From the NCBI GenBank assembly GCA_038093975.1, contig JBBPTG010000010.1, positions 331,021 through 395,020 on the forward strand: DNA of 64,000 nt, read 5' to 3'. Each line of letters opens with the position of its first letter. Positions within the stretch are counted from its first letter, which is position 1. Under the pieces are notes generated by a model. The model ran no database searches, was not told the DNA's origin, and saw nothing but the letters and a program-made list of their open reading frames with translations. The stretch is from Chalciporus piperatus. Lineage: Eukaryota; Basidiomycota; Agaricomycetes; Boletales; Boletaceae. Both the position numbers and the translations under genes were made by a program. Of this stretch, positions 10,581 through 20,998 are shown piece after piece.

Positions 10581-12707
10581 GTATTCGCGATGGCTTCGAT
10601 GGCTTATTTGCATGGCTTTATGTGTTCGGTTGAGTGCTATCTACTTGCCTGTCAGCAATGATGTACTTACATTCAAGCTTAGGAATGCTGTTCGAAGCGT
10701 GGTTGAGCCGTACGATGCCACTCCGTGAGCGACTCCTGGCCACTCTTAGGGCAAGGTTCTGGCTTCATATCATCCAACAACATGTCATCCACCTCTCAAC
10801 CGTGTTTCCGGATCTGTACTCGACACGGCGATCATTTATCTCCCCGAGTTCATTCCACATCTTCAACCGACTATGCGACTCCTTCATTCTACTAGCCCTG
10901 GCATATGCTCGCTGGTATCCCGACGACCCATTCTGCCCTTGGCTTCTGGGAACCGAGTTTGTCGAACATTTCTTTGGCCTCGCTAGGACATTCCTTCCGA
11001 ACTTCACGTACGCTGAGATGCTCAAAATGGTCCAGAACATCATGGTTCGACAGAAAATATTACTCACCAGCAAATTTGCTGAAAAGCGAGAAAAAGACTC
11101 GGCGGCTGGATACTCCTTCGACTATAATCCCTCGCCACTGACTGCGAAGGAGTTGGACAATCTCCGTGTACGGCTAAGCAATCAAGAGTTGAACTGTCTC
11201 GTCGAGCTTGGCTACCGTGAAGCAGCGCAAATTTGCAAGGACATTCTTTGTGTCCGTGTCGCGTTGTTGAGCGCCGACCACCCTCTTCTTCTTTCACCTT
11301 CTGGTGCTCCCAAAGTGATGCAAAAAGCCAAAACAAAGGACTCTACGTCCTCCGCCTTCATCGACAATCTGTCAGGCGACTCTGCGGACGAGTCAGATAC
11401 TCGATCGGGGGAAGACGACGAATCCGACACGGCGGACATCTTACGCGAAGTCAGCATCCTAGCTGCACTGTCGGACGACCTCGACTCTGCCATTGAAGAG
11501 TGGAAAACATCCCTACCCTCGTCAACGAGCTCAATCCCCACCATAGACTCAGAGCTATGCTCGACGAGCGCTTCCGAGTCCACAGATCAATCTCCTGACA
11601 CAAGGAGCGGAATACTCGACAGGAACGGCAAAGCCTCAGTCAGCTTGATGCTGAGATCGCGTCTTTCCCATCAATCAGCAGCCACTCGACATTCAGAAAG
11701 GGTCGTTCAACTAGACCCGAAATTTGCCCTTCACCGAACGCTGAGCAGCATCGAGAAGACAACCAAGATGACCATTAAAGAGGCGTCGCACCGTGTAGCC
11801 ATCGCTCAATCACTTGATGGCACTTTCGAAGAGTTGAAGAAAGCGAGGGAAATGCGCTGGAAGAGTACGGCAAGGGCAATTGCGCAACTCATCTCACCCC
11901 AAGGTATGTGAATGGTGTCGCAAGTGATAGGTAATCATTAACGACATACTACGTCCATCATTGGACTAGAACTATCAAATCTACCAACCCGCAACATATC
12001 CGAGCTCTATCGAATGGAACGTGGATCCTTCGTCATCGCTCGGAGCACTGCGCGATTCTACATTGGCGAAGTTCTCGACATCTATAAGAAAGGCATGGGG
12101 AACCGATATGGCTCGGTGGAATCAGCAAACACAATTTCGCAAATCTGGTTCCTTTCGCTTCGTGTCTACATGCCCTCAGCACAGGTCTGCTTATATCACG
12201 AGCCCTCGAACAAGCAGCTTGCTTAACCCATGCCATTTTTGTCTAGGAAATGGCTGAACTCGACCAAACAATCTACGAAGATGATAACACAGTCCCCCCC
12301 ACCTTCACGAACATATACCATCGACATCACCTCCATACACACGCCCCTATTAGTGACATCCTGTATCACGTCGGCAAGCGGGCGTTCGAAGTAGGTGACG
12401 GGGCTAGTCTTCAACTCCGAAAAGACACGGAAAAGCATTGGAATGTACTCACCCGGCCAGTTGTCAAGCAGAAATTGCTCAAGGTCAAGGTATCGGGTGG
12501 CAAGATAACATTTGCGAAATGATGGTGGTAGATTCGGATACCGTGGTGATGGGTTTCGATGGGGCCAAAAAGTGGAAAAGGTTGGTTGGGGGTTGGTAAT
12601 CGGTAGACGGCGGCTTACACTGTCAAGACGTAGGTTAGTTTGTTAAGAAAAGGGGGGCCACACGAGCAAAAAAAAAGCCTCCTTCTTGAGTGTGACGTGA
12701 CCGTGAC

Positions 12708-12788
12708 ATGTCTGTCCGAATAGCAGATTTGAGCCCTGGAGAATAGCAGATTTGAGACCGAAATTTGGGGGTCGACCCGGACAGACAT
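12708..12788. repeat. Inverted-repeat structure with doubled 16-mer at transposon right end
   Basis: The 11-mer atgtctgtccg (12708-12718) is matched by its exact complement cggacagacat (12778-12788). Between them gaatagcagatttgag occurs twice (12718-12733 and 12741-12756). The same motif, slightly changed, lies at 6142-6160 on the other side of the transposase gene. It may be a transposon terminus or a small MITE-like insert. The rest of 12523-12808 holds no gene. Confidence 0.6.
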
Positions 12789-12857
12789 AAGGGGGAGCTT
12801 CTGGGGCCCTTTCGGCGTGAACTACTGGGGGGCAGGGATTGACTTAGCATCGCAAGG

Positions 12858-13949
12858 GTGCTCTACAGATTCGTCCCATCCTCTTCGTCTGGCGCCATTC
12901 TTATCCTCCCGTTTGGGGCCATCCGACACGAACTCAGTGAACGCGAAAACAAAACCCTTCGTAAGATTGCAGTAGAGCATGCCGAACGTTGGTGTGCAGC
13001 AGCCGGGCGCAACTCCGTCTACTTGATCACCGGGTTCCATAAGGCTCGTTCGTGGTCTCTTGGTTCGTTTCATGAAGCTCCACCCGAGGGAGAAATCCTG
13101 GTGAAGCAACTTGAACCGAAGGAGCAGGATGAAAACGCCAAGATACACGAGTGGGCGCCCAATTTCCCTACTACTTACTGGCGTGCTGGTCCCGGAAGTG
13201 CTGAGAACAAGCATCTCAATCAAACTGTTTTCATTACCGGTTTCACGATCACGGTAAGATCGTGGTTGTGTATCCCTGATGTTGAGCCGTTGCGCCCGTC
13301 GTCAAGCACCTGGTTCGCGTTCTTTCGCCTACCGATGGTATTCCTATTTGGCATCTTGAAGATGCTCTGGAAACATATTTATCCCAAAGGTGATAACACA
13401 AGCCGCGAACCCGTGGCTCTATTATCTCAGGTAAGAGCCTTCAATGGGTTCCCGTACGTGCGACAATTAAGCGCTCCTCCAGCCGTTCCATCCTTCCGCT
13501 GCCATCAACCATCACCTATTGGACAAGGTTCGCACGATCATCGAGGTACCGCAGCAGTCTGACCTTTTTTTTTCAGAATCCTGATGCTCATGTGGCTGTT
13601 ACGCACGACAAACAGTGGATGGGCGTCCTCGACATGGTTCGCCACTGTGTGTCTTTACTGATTCCCACATTGATCAAATTCCCAGGAAACCATGGCCGAC
13701 GAGGGTATCCTGAACGAAGACTACGTATGGGAAGTTCTAAGCGACAAATGCACCCCAGTCTTCGACAATCGTAAGTACTCGCACTAGTGCGTTGCGGCGA
13801 TCGATCCTCACTGCTATTTGCTAGATGCCGTTTGGCTAGAGAGCAAAAGGGGAGTCTCCGTGTCGTTCTCACATCCGCAATATCAACTAATTTCAATGAC
13901 AGTGGGGACGGCAATAAAGGATCTCAGGTCACGTCCGGCGTCGCGGTGA
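12858..13949 (+). CDS. Conserved agaricomycete protein of unknown function, 5'-truncated copy
   Basis: The protein (LYRFVPSSSSGAILILPFG... AERWC... SVYLITGFHKARSW... LNQTVFITGFTI... HPSAAINHHLLDK... NPDAHVAVTHDKQWMGVL) follows the motif order of a family common in mushroom genomes, often next to NLR-like or TPR genes and without known function. Exons join in phase across introns near 13254, 13432, 13547 and 13631. Copy B keeps an upstream exon (GYPLRTPEP...IGDVGYVDRWGVFHVLFN) that splices to FVPSSSSGA. In copy A that exon is missing: homology starts at 12809, inside intron 1, next to the transposon end. The Met at 12858 is therefore probably not the natural start and this copy is likely a remnant. 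The stop at 13949 is my choice of frame for the last exon. Confidence 0.6.
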
Positions 13950-16891
13950 CCTCCCTATCTTCCCTTTCGAACCACAATACCTCCGTCGCGACCAGCGGAG
14001 ACGTGAAGAAACCATGTTCCACGCTCGAGGTATTCTCCCTTCGCACGCCTTCAGCTGACAACCCATGGATTGTTATTTCAGGTATGGATGTCTTTGATGT
14101 TCCATGGATGAATCCTAATAAATCCTTCGCAGGTATCCGGGCTGACGGTGTCATCACTGGCCTCACTCATTTACCAGTCGGCTTCTACATGCTTATCCAG
14201 TTCAATGGCGTTCAAAGGAGGACCAAGGTTAGGTCTATCCTTGTCTGTGAAAGCGTTATTGAGTGGGACGACGAAATCATTTTGTGAGATATTCGTCAAA
14301 TTTATCTGCTTTACTGTACTCATGATATCAAGGTCCAATGATCCTTCCACTAGGGTCCAACTTTCATTTTGTGCCGTGTTCGAGTTCGAGCCAGTGCTCG
14401 GTAATGGGTCAACTTTATGCACGGTAGATATCACTGTAGGGAATCTGGTTGGCAGCACCTCCCGTGAGTGTATCGTGGCGTATTGCGCACATGTCGGTAC
14501 TCAGATCACGAAAGTCGTCGGTTTCTCTTCGGAACGATGTTCGTCGCTTCTAATTACTGCGGACCGGAGATATGGACCGGATTTCAAGGCTTATTCTCGT
14601 CGTGAGAATGCCAATGTATGCCCCTGTCCTGTCGGAGAGTCCCTACATTCCTAACACATTGTTCTTAGCTGAGGCGGGAAAGGCCTTCAGCCATGGCACA
14701 CGAGACGGATAAAGGGCACGACGCCCTCCTCCGTTACTACGATCACTACAGAGAAGACGATCTCCAGAACGCTATTGGACATTTCGAATGCGCCCTGCGT
14801 GTTTGTCCTGCCGACGATGAATGTCGCCCGGCGGCACTGTTCAACCTTGCCACAGTAACGCACCGTAGTTTCGAGGCTAACGGTATGGACACAATGATCG
14901 CCGAATCTATTGCCCTGTATCGAGAATCGCTAGAGATGCGCTGTGCCCCTCATCTAGATCGCCCGGCCACCCTGCTTGGCCTTGGCCAGGCTCTCTTGTG
15001 TTGCTATCGGAGGCAGGGACAGGACGAATCCCTTGCGGATGATTTGAAGCAGCTGATGAACGAGGTCAAGATGATTTGCCCTGAGGGCAGTCATTCGCAC
15101 CGAGCTGCAAAACTTGTCCTTGAAACATCCAAACGGATCAGGGCTCAATATAGCTGCACCTTGTCTGAAATCGACGGGCTGATCCGCGAATTGGGTGTGG
15201 CTGCTCGACTCCCTCCTGAAGAGCACTTTGACCGGCCATATCGATTGGAAAATCTCGGTCTTGCATTGAGACAGCGTTTCGAAATGCAAGGAGATTGTGG
15301 TCACGTTGCTGATCTCGATCAAGCAATTGCGGCCCGGGAGGATGGCATACGGTCCATTCACGAGCACTGTCCGGCTCGTGCTTCCTACCTCAGTCAACTT
15401 GGGGAGTCGCTTTACACTCGTTTCAAGAAGATCGGAGACGTCGAGGACATCGGACGAGCCATTGTGATCTACGAAACGGCTCTGAAACTCACTCCGGAAA
15501 ACCACCCTGACCGTTCTTGGCACCTCCAAAACCTTTGGGGGTCTCTCAGGGCTCGTTTTGACAAGCTCGGAGACATTGAGGACCTCAGACGAGCCATTGC
15601 GATATGTGAAGAGGCTGTAAAATTCACTCCGGGGAACCACCCTGACCGTGCTCAGCGCCTCCACAACCTTGGGTGGTGTCTCGGGGCTCGTTTCAAGAAG
15701 ATCGGAGACGTCGAGGACATCGGACGAGCCATTGTGATCTACGAAACGGCTCTGACACTCACTCCGGAAAACCACCCTGACCATGCTCAGCACCTCCACA
15801 ACCTTGGGGGGTGTCTCAAGGCTCGTTTCAAGAAGCTCGGAGACATTGAAGACATCAGACGAGCCATTATGAGGGGTGAAGAGGCTGTGAAACTCACTCC
15901 AGAGAACCACCCTGACCGTGCTCAGCACCTCCACAACCTTGGGGGGTGTCTCAAGGCTCGTTTCAAGAAGCTCGGAGACCTCGAGGACATTGAACAAGCC
16001 ATTGCGAGGGGTGAAGAGGCTCGGAAACTCGTTCCGAAAAATCACCGTGACCATGCTCAGCACCTTGACAACCTCGGGGGGTTTCTCAGGGCTCGTTTCA
16101 ACAAGCTCGGAGACATTGAGGATCTCAGACGAGCCATTTCGATCCGTGAGGAGGCTGTAAAACTCACTCCGGAAAACCACCCTGACCGTGCTCAGCACCT
16201 CCACAACCTTGGACGGTGTCTCGGGGCTCGTTTCAACATGCTCGGAAATATTGAGGACCTCAGACGAGCCATTGCAATGGGTGAAGGGGCTGTGAAACTC
16301 ACTCCGGAGAACCATTCTGGCCATGCTCAGTGCCTCGACAACCTTGGGAGGGTTCTCAGTGCTTATTTCAAGCAGCTTGGAGACATTGAGGACCTCAGAC
16401 GAGCCATTGCGATGAGTGAAGAGGCTCTGAAACTCACTCCGCTGGAGAACCACCCTGACCGTGCTCAGCGCCTCCACAACCTTGGACGGTCTCTCATCAC
16501 TCGTTTCAACAAGCTTGGAGAGATCGAGGACCTCAGACGAGCCATTGCGATGCGGGAGGAGGCTCTGAAACTCACTCCGGAAAACCACCCTGACCGTGCT
16601 CGGCGCCTCCACAACCTTGAACGGTCTCTCAGGGCTCGTTTCAACATACTCGGAGACATTGAGGACCTCGGACGGGCCATTGCGACGCGTGAAGAGGCTG
16701 TGAAACTCCACCCTAACCGTGCTCAGCGCCGCCTCGACGACCTTGGGCCGTCTCTCAAGGCTCGTTTCAAGAAGTTCGGAGACGTTGCGGACATCGCACG
16801 AGCCATTGCGATGCATGAAGAGGCTCTGAAACTCGCTCCAGAGAGTCAGCTCGGCGCCTCAACAACCTTCGGGGCAGGTTCTATGTTCTAG
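13787..16891 (+). CDS. C2-like domain plus tetratricopeptide-repeat protein (copy A)
   Basis: The first part resembles a divergent C2 domain (LEVFSLRTPSADNPW, then GFYMLIQFNGVQRRTK and EWDDEI, then LSFCAVFEFEPVLGNG), spread over several short exons to about 14610. A splice from ENAN to LRRERPSAMAHETD keeps the frame into a long exon. There a spacer is followed by 11 tandem units of 42 residues (15362-16850), each of the form NHPDRAQHLHNLG..L..RF.KLGDIEDLRRAI...EEA.KLTPE, a TPR-like helical pair used for protein binding. In related fungal proteins a C2-like or NLR front and a C-terminal CHAT domain are common; here the protein ends soon after the last repeat with no CHAT. The start is unresolved: the Met at 13787 is the first in the open frame and overlaps the previous gene's last exon. 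The Met at 14693 is GTG in copy B, so it is probably internal. Confidence 0.75.
15362..16860 (+). repeat. 126-bp TPR-coding tandem repeats, 11 units
   Basis: Units are nearly identical at DNA level (for example the block cctcagacgagccatt recurs many times), each 126 bp apart with one 3-bp insertion (TPLE unit at 16435) and one shortened unit near 16705. The matching array in copy B has only 3 units (38905-39290). Confidence 0.9.
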
Positions 16892-17738
16892 GATCAGGGT
16901 TACTTCTCAACAAGATACCGGTGCGTATTTCCCTCCTAGAGTATCCTCAAGGAAACTCATTCGAAGCGCGCTCGCAGTTTGGCCTGAGCTACGATACCAA
17001 GAGCTTCGGAGTGATCCAAGAAGTTATCAAGGACTTAGTAGATATCAACGAAATACCCAGGCTGTATTTTGTCCCACGACTTTGTCGTGCAGGATTGACG
17101 CCAACCTGCCATTACAGAGCCGTACTGTTAGCCAAGGGTTTACATCCCGAGATGTTACCAATCGCGACTTAGTTTCGCTCAACCACTCCCCATCGTAAAC
17201 GGGCTCAAGCCAGCAGTCAGCTAGCATATATCCTGGAACAGCACGGGAATCAAGAACGCTATGCAGTGTATCCCGTTGGCAGCCGATCTCCCAAGCCGCT
17301 TAGCTCCCGTCGACAGTCTGCCCACGAAACGTAGTTCTAGCACCGCTGACAGTGGTCCATCTTGATTGCTTTCTGAACGATGATGAGAAACTTTGTGGAC
17401 TTAGCTGCCACTGGGAACCAAGCTGAATGTTAAAGGAACGTCAAGGCTGGGGGGAATCCTTCGCAATCATGGCGTAAATGGACGTAGACGCTTGCTTGCC
17501 AGTCACGGTTGTCAAAGGGGTCCGCTCACTGAAATTCTCGCCCCTCGCAGTAGAAGGATAATTGAACGCGGTAGTGCTGGGAAATCTTGGGACGTTTCCA
17601 AAGGAGTCATTGGGAGAGAGAAGGCACACTGAGACAACCACACTCGCAATGTGCACAAAAGTCTTTCGACCTTGATACAGACATAATAGTCCCTATCGTA
17701 CATCGCGCTTGATATCCCGTCTTCTTGTTCGAACGCTC
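16892..17738. other. Intergenic, 847 bp, no gene recognised
   Basis: Between the TPR gene and the converging aldolase gene. Only short open frames without recognisable features; the shared duplication resumes at about 17676. The 800 bp before that have no counterpart in copy B. Confidence 0.6.
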
Positions 17739-18783
17739 TCAGTATCCAAAGGCACGCGTACCTGATTGACCTCCAATGGCCTCAGTCAGGTTGCGAGAAA
17801 GAGATTCTGCCATAGCGCCCGAATCCGAGGTAACGTTAATCTGCGCTGTGGATCAGTTTGCGAAACGGATGTGAAGAGAGGGGATCCGACCATATCGAAA
17901 CCCTCTTGGGCACGCTTGAACGACTGGGGTCCTGAAGTGCAATAGATGGCACTGGAATTGCAATCAACATCGGAAACACCGCGAATGGAACAGCGTGACG
18001 CACCATTTCTTCCCCTTGCTGTGTGCGGCTTTGAGGATCTGCTGAATGACCTTTTCCACATCTGGATGAGGGTCTGGAGATGGAGGAGGGTAACCAAGGG
18101 CCAGCGACAAATCATATGGACCAATGAAAAGGACATCTGGTCCAAAACACGTCAAGTTAACTCAACTGAATCCTAGGATGTTCACGAACCAATCCCATCG
18201 ACGGCAGCAATCTCCTCGACGTTCTGGACGCCTTCCTTGTTTTCAATCTGGATCATGATCGTAACGTGTTCATTGGCGGACTTGAGGTATTCCCCAGCGG
18301 TTATCCCCCACGTACTCTGAGTGAAAGGGCTACCGAAACCACGCCTTCCACCTGGAGGGAACCGACTATCGGCAACGACTTCCTTTGCCTTTTCCGCGGT
18401 GGAGACCTTCGCGATTTAAATCCCGTCAATATTCCACCCCGATATGTGCAGCGGATCAAGCATACCATGGGTACGAGAACACCTCGTGCACCCGCATCGA
18501 GGGCATACTTGACCTGCCACGAGGTGCCGGTGCTCATGCCAGTCGCAGGGATACGTACGATCGGGCTCGGTGCATTACTCCCAAGTCCGGTGATAGCCTG
18601 GATGGACTCTGCAGCACCAGGCTGGAGCGACGTGAGACCGTGTTCGCAGTCGATCATGACCCACGACAGGTGAGGGCTCGATTGTGCCACTGTCCTTGCG
18701 TTCATGACGCCAGGAAGGGTGATCCATACCCCGAAAGCGGGCTTGGACGCCTTGAATGCTTGGGTGAGTGCGTGGGTAGTCAT
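17739..18783 (-). CDS. HpcH/HpaI-family aldolase (2-oxo acid/citrate lyase-like)
   Basis: Starting at MTTHALTQAFKASKPAFGVW (ATG at 18783), the protein shows the class II HpcH/HpaI aldolase pattern: SWVMIDCEHGLTS, PIVRIPATG, KYALDAGARGVLVPMV, FPPGGRRGFGSP, TIMIQIENKEGVQNVEEIAAVDGI, DVLFIGPYDLSLALGYP and a final exon NVTSDSGAMAESLSRNL, ending FGY-stop at 17739. These enzymes cleave or form C-C bonds of 2-keto-3-deoxy dicarboxylic acids with a divalent metal. Metal and substrate residues sit in the QIENKEG and DLSLALG segments, which are intact. At least three short introns are needed (near 18410-18465, 18127-18185 and 17845-17895). A longer in-frame start (18852) exists but the family normally begins at the chosen Met. 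Intact here; a 3' fragment lies in copy B. Confidence 0.88.
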
Positions 18784-19040
18784 TGGGAAGGCTGTGGAGG
18801 TCGAACGAGCGTGATCGGAGGTCCTTTTGTACCCATAGGATATATGGATCACTGATGGCCGCGCGAGTCACGGTCATGGTCATGGGATGGACAATCGCGG
18901 GCCGACGCGGTCGACGTTGCCAAAACGACCCTATTCTGGGGTTAGGATTAAGGATTGATGTGGACTGTATGTTACGTTACTTCAAGAACTTGAAAATGTG
19001 GTATTTGATAATCGTCCTTGCGTCGTCCTAGATTCGAGCC

Positions 19041-19607
19041 TTAATTTTCTTTGACTACCCACTTCCCCGTTTCGTCCATCGTAACGGCCAACGTCCATTT
19101 CTCGTGGTCCATCCATTGGTCCTTCAAGAAATCATCCCACCACCTGATATGTATCTCCCCGTACTTGTCGAAATAATACCCAGCTACTCGAGGGTCTGGG
19201 CCAAGATATTCGTGTCTACGGCAAGATAAGTCCTAGTAAGCAGATGTTCCACCGCCCACTCACCTCCTTGAAAGCACCTCCCCCGAATGTACATAGTTGA
19301 CCCAGTCCGAATTTTTCTCCGCGTCCAACATATCCATGTAGTATTGATACACGAACTGGTTGACGTCGACGCCATTTCTAAGGTGACGGACATCTTTTCC
19401 TTTCGTCGAGAGGTACGTGCGAGGGAGATGGATCTTGGTATTGTATTCGCACACGCGGCGATGTATAGGCCAACGATATACCGCCCAAGCCATAGCGCGG
19501 GTCGTGTCCGTAAATTTTTTCACTGCATCCTTCCGCTCCTTGTCGGAAACCTTGGGTGTGTCCGAGGACAGGCTGGATTCCTGCTTCTCCACTTTGGCCT
19601 TGGCCAT
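19041..19607 (-). CDS. Hypothetical protein, about 172 residues
   Basis: Two exons (19264-19607 and 19041-19215) join across a 48-nt GT-AG intron and give a lysine-rich N-terminus (MAKAKVEKQESSLSSDTPK), a middle part with many aromatic and charged residues (AMAWAVYRWPIHRRVCEYN, VNQFVYQYYMDMLDAEKN) and a C-terminus DHEKWTLAVTMDETGKWVVK-EN. There is no signal peptide or membrane segment. I do not recognise the family. The spliced product is well formed and the gap to the next gene contains no other candidate, so it is probably a real gene. Confidence 0.65.
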
Positions 19608-19875
19608 CCCCTTCGTTCTGCGATCTTGTGTGCGTTCTGTCGATGGAAAGTCGGTATGCGTGAGTATGTATATTTTGCAGTGTCAATGTCATATCCCGCT
19701 TGTGACTTCCTGTCATGTCATTGATATTGTCGGGCGATCGCTTTCCGATATCCTTTTCGGCGTTTCCGGGATGCAACCTGTTGTAACCAATAATATTCAT
19801 GGCTTGGCACATTCCAGCACGTATTATGACGAGATTCAAGTCAAAGGGATTAGTCTAAAAGTAAAGAGTAGGACA

Positions 19876-20998
19876 TTACGCGGGTAGTATTTGTGGTTCA
19901 GCCTCTACGGCTGGCGTCTGGTGGGGTTTCCTAGTTTTGGCCTGCCTCCTGCGCTCAACGAGTGGTGGTAATTGTCGACCCTCTCCCCTAGCCAACCATT
20001 CACTTATCCACCAAGCCCCACGACCTCGCTCCTTCTTGATCCTCTTTATATCTCCGAGTGCCTCCAATAACCATAGGTCGGGTTTGGCGGAATAACGGGC
20101 CCGGATGTGCCTCTCCTTTGGCTCGGCAAAAGGCTCGGTGTTCTCCAGAAGGCGCATGAGGGTCACTCGCATATCTTTCCCAAGCGACGCTGCGTGTTTA
20201 TTCGTGCTTCGTAGGCAGGCCGAGTAGAGCATTGCGGTACAGGCAGGGTCAATCGTCACCGCTGGGAGATTGTTCAGACCGAAAAGCGATACAGCGGTGA
20301 TGGTGTCCTGGAGAGGATATTTTTGATAGAGAGCATGAAGGAGATTGCGTGCGCCAGCGACAGACGAGAGTGGGAAGCCATACTTGGGGTGGTCTGAAAA
20401 GACTTTCAGAGCAAGGAGAGGGCACTCGAGTTCTTCACATCGACCTGTTCGGCAGGAAAGATGAAAAGGTCAGAACACAGACAAGCAAGGCAGACAGACA
20501 TGGGGAAAGGTAGACATACGAACGAACATCTCGGTATCGAGCGAGGTAAAAGAATTTCCAGCCTCTCTCCACTTTGGGAACGTTTCGACGATGGCTTCGA
20601 CGTGCTCTGGCTTGCTCGCGAGCTGTAAGAGGCGCAACCAAGCCTTGGCTTGGACCTGCCCTGCTTTGGCGACCTTGACACGACCTGTACGGTCGCTGAC
20701 GAACTGCAACATTTCATTGAACTTTCGTTCACGTGAAATCCAGTACTTGGACACGGGCTTGGTAGTTTTCTGATGGAGTACTTGTGCTTCAGACCCATTC
20801 GCAACATCGATACGGCTAGCTTGTTCGCTAGGTTGTTGGGCTGCATATATAAATTCTCAGCTTTCGAGCTCGTTATACAGACAGAGACTAACCAGGTGCA
20901 GAGACGTGAATTTGCTTCGACAAGGTTGCACATTTTGAGAAACGCGCGGTATTGAGGGACACGCGCCGTCTAGCAGCACTGAGCAGAACGCTGGCCAT
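19876..20998 (-). CDS. Predicted mitochondrial helical-repeat protein
   Basis: Three exons (20893-20998, 20520-20840, 19876-20444) join in phase across introns of 52 and 75 nt to give about 331 residues. The N-terminus MASVLLSAARRRVSLNTARF is rich in Arg, Ser and Ala, free of acidic residues and predicted to form an amphipathic helix, a typical mitochondrial presequence. The body contains helical segments (KWREAGNSFTS, ECPLLALKVFSDHPKYGFPL, SVAGARNLLHALYQKYPLQD) reminiscent of TPR/PPR repeats, and the C-terminal part is basic (IKRIKKERGRGAWWISEWLA), as in mitochondrial ribosome or translation factors. I cannot name the family. It is transcribed divergently from the ammonium permease gene across a 1.4-kb gap. 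Confidence 0.75.

Larger units (their letters stand above)
7322..12522 (+). pseudogene. DDE/RNase H-like transposase, split by a solo LTR
   Basis: Spliced by eye, exons run 7322-7618, 7671-7789, 7863-8411, about 8471-8902, 8953-9254, about 9300-9841 | LTR | 10586-10628, 10683 to about 11905, and two more ending at the stop at 12522. A zinc-binding-like motif (CNGC...W-x2-H-x3-C) lies near the start (7480-7560). The core has candidate acidic residues in VAVGGDCTKVR, SWAADGAAPEL, ITDPQHAHKT and LGTEFVEHFFGLAR, the last resembling the Glu-containing helix of RNase H-fold transposases. Without the LTR the frame continues TSI-RDGFDG, crosses a 54-nt intron (10629-10682) and goes on through FGMLFEAW, so the insertion is the only clear lesion. 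The LTR brings an in-frame stop at 9860-9862. Family assignment is by motif layout only. Confidence 0.65.
6136..12800 (+). mobile_element. DNA transposon with Ulp1-like protease and DDE-like transposase
   Basis: The span holds one long intron-rich gene (6165-12522) with a SUMO-protease-like N-terminal part and a transposase-like C-terminal part, interrupted by a solo LTR. Ends are not certain. A 19-bp motif recurs as a direct repeat near both ends (6142-6160 and 12742-12760, 17 of 19 identical), and an 81-bp inverted-repeat structure (12708-12788) sits at the right. No clean inverted termini flanking the whole unit were found; the left end may have been lost when the gypsy element inserted. 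I cannot assign it firmly to a named superfamily. Confidence 0.6.
12809..18436. repeat. Segmental duplication, copy A
   Basis: From ctttcggcgtgaactactgg at 12809 onward the sequence matches 36796-40219 in direct orientation, with high identity by eye but interrupted by deletions in copy B. It covers the N-domain gene from inside intron 1, the C2-like/TPR gene and the 3' half of the aldolase gene. Copy A has 11 TPR units and intact frames; copy B is shorter and broken. Confidence 0.9.

Noticed and set aside
6136..12800. Assignment of the transposon to the KDZ or CACTA/Plavaka groups
   Set aside because: I do not see the characteristic cysteine clusters or terminal sequences well enough; motif layout alone does not decide the superfamily.
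14954..16816. 620-codon open frame on the minus strand opposite the TPR array
   Set aside because: It arises because the 126-bp repeat unit happens to be free of stops on the other strand; the sense strand has clear TPR motifs and the antisense product has no recognisable features.
15362..16860. Possible CRISPR-like array of regular repeats
   Set aside because: Units are 126 bp, contiguous and coding; no spacers. The organism is a eukaryote.
14693..16891. TPR exon as an independent gene starting at ATG 14693
   Set aside because: The upstream exon splices in phase to it, and in copy B the same Met codon is GTG, so it is more likely internal to a C2-like/TPR protein.
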